Below are positions 42,673-45,934 of a DNA stretch of 45,934 bases, in pieces. Both the position numbers and the translations under genes were made by a program. The notes beneath the pieces are model-generated. The model worked only from the letters and a program-made list of their open reading frames with translations. It was not told where the DNA came from and ran no database searches. The first letter of the stretch is position 1; each line of letters opens with the position of its first letter. Origin of the DNA: JAUUSJ01 sp051880475 (lineage in GTDB: Bacteria > Bacillota > Clostridia > Lachnospirales > Lachnospiraceae); assembly GCA_051880475.1 (NCBI GenBank), contig JBJEOA010000040.1:1-45934 (forward strand), in the 5' to 3' direction.

Positions 42673-43512
42673 TTACTTAACAGCTCCTGTAATACCTTCT
42701 GCAAACTGTTTTTGTAATACGAAGAATACAATCATAGTAGGCACGGAACAGAAAAGTACACCCATCATTAATACACCGTAATCGGTTGTATATCCACTTG
42801 CTAAGTTAGCAATCAACATTGGCATTGTCTGAGCGCTATTATCTGTCATTACAACCTTTGGCCATAAGTAAGAGTTCCATGCATTCATAAATGTAATAAC
42901 TGCTGCTGCTGCGTATGTAGATTTCATCATAGGCATATACATCTTAAAGAAAATCTGAATTTCTGTAAGTCCGTCGATACGAGCTGCCTCCATAACATCA
43001 ACAGGGAAGTTTCTTGAATTTTGTCGAAACATCATAATAAGAAACGGAGTCGAGATGGCTGGCAAGATAAAGCCCCATACAGTATTTAATAAGTTTGCAC
43101 TAGAAATCATCTTAAATAATGGAATCATTGTAGCAACCTGAGGAACCATCATGGCGAGCAAGATGATAGAGAATAAGAAGTCTTTTTTCTTATCATGATA
43201 AAGCTCAAATCCAAATCCTGCTAAAGAACAGATAAATAATGCTAATAATGTCTGCACAATAGCAAAAAAGAAAGAATTTCCAAGAGATTTCCATAAATCC
43301 TGCTGTGTAATTAAATTTTGAAAATTTTGCATTGCATAGCTACCTGGAATAATCTTTCCCTGTGCTACATCAACAGATTTATTTGTTGCTGCCGAAATCA
43401 TCCAATATAATGGGAATACCGATATAAAGGATACAATAATTAAGAAAATATATGTTGGAATCAATCTACGCTGGATTGCTGATTTATTTGTTTTCTCAGT
43501 CACGTGTATCAC
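42673..43512 (-). CDS. Sugar ABC transporter permease, MalG type
   Basis: 279 aa with six membrane segments. The EAA loop, EAARIDGLTEIQIFFKMYMPMM near 185-206, contacts the ATPase. The N-terminus LIPTYIFLIIVSFISVFPLYWMISAA and the WNSYLWP motif after the EAA loop are typical of MalG-type CUT1 permeases. With the preceding permease it forms the membrane channel. The start at 43512 overlaps the end of the upstream gene by 17 bases. No ATPase is encoded in the operon, so a shared MsmX-like ATPase elsewhere is expected. Confidence 0.93.
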   Translation of the reverse strand: MIHVTEKTNKSAIQRRLIPTYIFLIIVSFISVFPLYWMISAATNKSVDVAQGKIIPGSYAMQNFQNLITQQDLWKSLGNSFFFAIVQTLLALFICSLAGFGFELYHDKKKDFLFSIILLAMMVPQVATMIPLFKMISSANLLNTVWGFILPAISTPFLIMMFRQNSRNFPVDVMEAARIDGLTEIQIFFKMYMPMMKSTYAAAAVITFMNAWNSYLWPKVVMTDNSAQTMPMLIANLASGYTTDYGVLMMGVLFCSVPTMIVFFVLQKQFAEGITGAVK

Positions 43513-44395
43513 CTACTTTCAAGTTGATTGCTGCGAGAACTGCTACGAGAACGAATACGAAGAATGACATTGCAGATGCGTATCCAAAGTTCGCAACACC
43601 CTGACCAAACGAGTTATTGTAGATATAATGTGACATCGTGATTGTTGCGTTAGCAGGACCACCGTTTGTCAAGTTTACAGACTCATCAAATAACTGTAAT
43701 GTACCGTTAATAGACATAATAAATGTCATAATGATCGTTGGTTTTAAAAGAGGAACTGTAATATGCCAGAATGTCTTCCATCCGTTTGCACCGTCAATTT
43801 TAGCTGCCTCATATACGGAATACTCAATATTTTGTAAACCTGCAAGATAAAATACCATATTATATCCTGTCCATCTCCAAATCAATGCGATGATAATAAT
43901 AATCTTTGCACTTGCCGCATTTCCAAGGAAGTTATAATTATTTTGTAAAATTCCAAGTTTCACAAGAATTGTATTAATCAATCCCTGTGTTGCAAATAAA
44001 GATTTAAAAATTAAGGAATAAGAAACTAACGCTGTAGCACATGGCAAGAACACACATGTACGGAAAAATCCTTTAAATTTTAGATCTTTATTATTAAGCA
44101 GCTGCGCTAATAAAATAGCGAGAACTAACATAATAGGTACTTGAATAAGCAAATATAAGAATGTATTTCCTACTGATCTAAGAAATAGCTTATCTGAAAA
44201 CATTCTCGTAAAGTTATATGCAATAGGTTCACACCATTTCATATTGGCACTAGAACCTGTCTTAAAAGCTGTCAAGAAAGCTTGAATCATAGGCCAAAAG
44301 CTCATGACTGCAATCATTAAAGTAGCCGGAGCAAGGAATATCCAACCTGATAATTCCTGCTTACGAGTGATACTCATCCCTTTTTTCTTCTCCAA
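43496..44395 (-). CDS. Sugar ABC transporter permease, MalF type
   Basis: 299 aa with six membrane segments and the EAA loop in YEAAKIDGANGWKTFWHITVPLLKPT near 200. The C-terminal NGGPANATITMSHYIYNNSF is the usual MalF-type stretch before the last two segments. The likely start is TTG at 44395: AAGGAGG lies 7 bases upstream. An ATG six codons later is possible but has a poorer site. It pairs with the next permease and the lipoprotein at 44491. Confidence 0.92.
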   Translation of the reverse strand: MEKKKGMSITRKQELSGWIFLAPATLMIAVMSFWPMIQAFLTAFKTGSSANMKWCEPIAYNFTRMFSDKLFLRSVGNTFLYLLIQVPIMLVLAILLAQLLNNKDLKFKGFFRTCVFLPCATALVSYSLIFKSLFATQGLINTILVKLGILQNNYNFLGNAASAKIIIIIALIWRWTGYNMVFYLAGLQNIEYSVYEAAKIDGANGWKTFWHITVPLLKPTIIMTFIMSINGTLQLFDESVNLTNGGPANATITMSHYIYNNSFGQGVANFGYASAMSFFVFVLVAVLAAINLKVGDTRD

Positions 44396-44418
44396 TTTAG
44401 ACCCTCCTTTTAGGGAAA

Positions 44419-44444
44419 CAGGGAAACGATTTTTCGCTTCCCTG
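44419..44444 (-). other. Stem-loop between binding protein and permeases
   Basis: CAGGGAAACGA and TCGCTTCCCTG form an 11-bp stem with one mismatch and a TTTT loop. No T run follows. Such hairpins commonly protect the 3' end of the binding-protein mRNA, so it is made in excess over the permeases. Confidence 0.72.
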
Positions 44445-44490
44445 CCATTGCATTATCCTAACTAATTATCTTAAATTATGATATTAGTGC

Positions 44491-45813
44491 TTAGTTGCCC
44501 ATCTCAAAATTTAACTGGTCCTCAGCATCTTTTAATGCTGTCTTAGGGTCAGCACCATCCTTAATCTGAATAATAGCAGCCGCAATCTTCTCACGACATG
44601 TATAGTGATAATCACTTTGCTCTACGATAGGAACATTTGCACCCATCTCTACGATCTGCTGATAAATTGGAGTATTGTTAAAGAACTCAACGCCCTCTTT
44701 ATATACATCAGAGCTACCAGCGGAGATACAAGTTGTGATAACTCCACCATTCTTCAATGCGCCATCATATGTCTCTTTGCTTCCACCAAATGTCTTAGCT
44801 AAGAAGTCTTTTGCAAGGTCAACTTTTTTACAGTTTCCTGTGATGTAAAGAGAAGAACCACCGTTAGAAGCATATCCTTCTTTTCCGTCAAGTGTTGGAA
44901 GAGATGTAATCTCCCATTTTCCATTATTAGCCTCTACCTGTTTCATAGTAGGGATAATCCAGTTACCATTCATAACGCCTGCAACCATATCTCCAACGAT
45001 TGTCTGGTCTGTATAGTCTGACCAGTTATTTGCAAGATATAATACATTTTTCTGAATCATCTGATTGATAACATCTAAAATTTTAGTTAATTTTTCGTTC
45101 TCTGTAATATATGGTTTTCCATCTTTGAACTGAGATACGCCTTCTGCTTGAAGCATCATATAAGGTAAGTCATTTCCGTCGCCGTCCATAGAAAGTAAGT
45201 ATTTACCTGTCTTCTTGTATACGTTCTCACCAATTTCAATGAATTTATCCCATGTAACACCTGTTAAATCATCGATTGTATATCCAGCTTCTTTTAATAA
45301 GTCTACTCTGTAAGCTGCAATTACAGTACCGTTATCTACAGGGAATCCATAATGTTTTCCATCAATTGTAGAGTAGGAAAGTTTTTCCTGGCTGAAATCA
45401 TCCCAGTTTACATCTGCATCATTTACATCTTGGAATGCATCTGGATAATCCTTTACATAACGCTGAATCCAGTGGTCTTGGAATAAAACGATATCTGGTA
45501 AAGTCTCATAGTTTCCAGCAGAACCTGCTGTTGTGATAGCTGTCTCAATATCAGATGACTGAGACTGCTCAATGATTTCAAGATTGAAATCTGGATTTAC
45601 ATTTTTCTTGTAATCCTCGGCTGCTGACTCAAGTGCTGGAATATTAAATGTTTTATCCCAAGCATACACGGTCAAAGTGTTTTCGTCTTCACTTGTGGCT
45701 GCTTCCCCACCTGCTCCGTTAGAACCACCATTGTTGCTGCTTCCGCCACCACATGCAACTAATGAAAGTGCCATTACTCCAACGAGTGCCATTGACATTA
45801 ATTTTTTTCTCAT
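44491..45813 (-). CDS. Extracellular sugar-binding lipoprotein
   Basis: 440 aa, family 1 solute-binding protein. The signal peptide is MRKKLMSMALVGVMALS, followed by the lipobox LVAC with the lipidated Cys at 21. A Gly/Ser/Asn-rich linker (about 22-42) follows, then the mature domain starting LTVYAWDKTFN. Typical elements are LPDIVLFQDHW, YGFPVDNGTVIAAYRVDLLKEAGY, and GVMNGNWIIPTM. It is anchored outside the membrane and delivers sugar to the two permeases. The operon suggests galacto-oligosaccharides as ligand; sequence alone cannot prove this. GGAGG precedes the ATG. It is the first gene of the operon. Confidence 0.92.
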   Translation of the reverse strand: MRKKLMSMALVGVMALSLVACGGGSSNNGGSNGAGGEAATSEDENTLTVYAWDKTFNIPALESAAEDYKKNVNPDFNLEIIEQSQSSDIETAITTAGSAGNYETLPDIVLFQDHWIQRYVKDYPDAFQDVNDADVNWDDFSQEKLSYSTIDGKHYGFPVDNGTVIAAYRVDLLKEAGYTIDDLTGVTWDKFIEIGENVYKKTGKYLLSMDGDGNDLPYMMLQAEGVSQFKDGKPYITENEKLTKILDVINQMIQKNVLYLANNWSDYTDQTIVGDMVAGVMNGNWIIPTMKQVEANNGKWEITSLPTLDGKEGYASNGGSSLYITGNCKKVDLAKDFLAKTFGGSKETYDGALKNGGVITTCISAGSSDVYKEGVEFFNNTPIYQQIVEMGANVPIVEQSDYHYTCREKIAAAIIQIKDGADPKTALKDAEDQLNFEMGN

Positions 45814-45934
45814 GTCTTATCCTCCTTCTTTTTGGTCGTTTTTGTGTATTTTTACTAATTTTACGACCTCTTGTAAGCTATATTATATAACTTTTTTAGG
45901 ACTATAGTTTGCATATTCGACCAAGAAAAAGGCA
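45814..45934 (-). promoter_or_regulatory. Galactan operon promoter region
   Basis: TATAAT on the minus strand (45882-45887) with no good -35 box (AAACTA at 17 bp), which suggests dependence on an activator. Three GGTCG/CGACC words lie around it; two of them (near 45836 and 45864) form a loose inverted repeat. The regulator gene is not in the window. Confidence 0.5.

Overview
The window is AT-rich DNA with strong Gram-positive ribosome sites and sigma-A-like promoters (several with TTGACA- or TTGAAA-type -35 boxes, 17-bp spacers and TATAAT-type -10 boxes). It encodes an anaerobic fermenter: pyruvate:ferredoxin oxidoreductase, iron alcohol dehydrogenase, lactate dehydrogenase and class II aldolase. 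It also carries a plant-galactan utilisation operon. Together this points to a gut Bacillota bacterium, most likely Lachnospiraceae; I cannot fix the genus. The sequence is a scaffold: four runs of exactly 100 N (24285-24384, 31199-31298, 33626-33725, 40587-40686) are placeholder gaps that interrupt lysA, a patatin gene and its neighbour, nadC, and a GH53 gene.

Layout. 1-3.9 kb: two tandem YfhO-type membrane proteins, the first cut by the window edge. 4.1 kb: tRNA-Thr(CGT). 4.2-12 kb: an accessory array of small, mostly acidic, mostly minus-strand genes that look like orphan immunity genes (SMI1/KNR4, DUF2750, Tdi1-like, two paralogous pairs, a WGR-like/propeller protein). Seven full copies and one partial copy of a 25-bp double-palindrome repeat punctuate it, and an IS200/IS605 transposase relic abuts one copy. 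12-20.8 kb: Mrp-type Fe-S carrier ATPase, an iron alcohol dehydrogenase with a long coiled-coil tail, a Gfo/Idh/MocA oxidoreductase, PFOR and a cyclophilin. 21-24.3 kb: a HAD phosphatase, an intact RelB/DinJ antitoxin followed by a doubly broken yoeB toxin, a nitroreductase with a DUF4869 partner, a DUF6440 protein, and a long inverted-repeat element at a contig edge. 24.4-36 kb: lysA, a UvrD-type helicase, gltX, fba, a patatin, a DUF4190 protein, ldh and the nadA-nadB-nadC operon. 36-45.9 kb: the galactan operon.

How the genes work together. The galactan operon reads right to left: lipoprotein binding protein, two permeases, an unrecognised 610-aa protein, GH53 endo-galactanase and GH2 beta-galactosidase. 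It would import galactan fragments and cut them to galactose. fba, PFOR, ldh and the alcohol dehydrogenase then serve glycolysis and fermentation, and nadABC makes the NAD these need.

The most unusual items are the repeat-punctuated immunity array, the unknown 610-aa protein, the alcohol dehydrogenase-coiled coil fusion, the yoeB remnant whose start codon and Trp56 codon are both lost by G-to-A type changes, the poly-A frameshift in a DUF2750 gene, and the long hairpin element beside the first gap.
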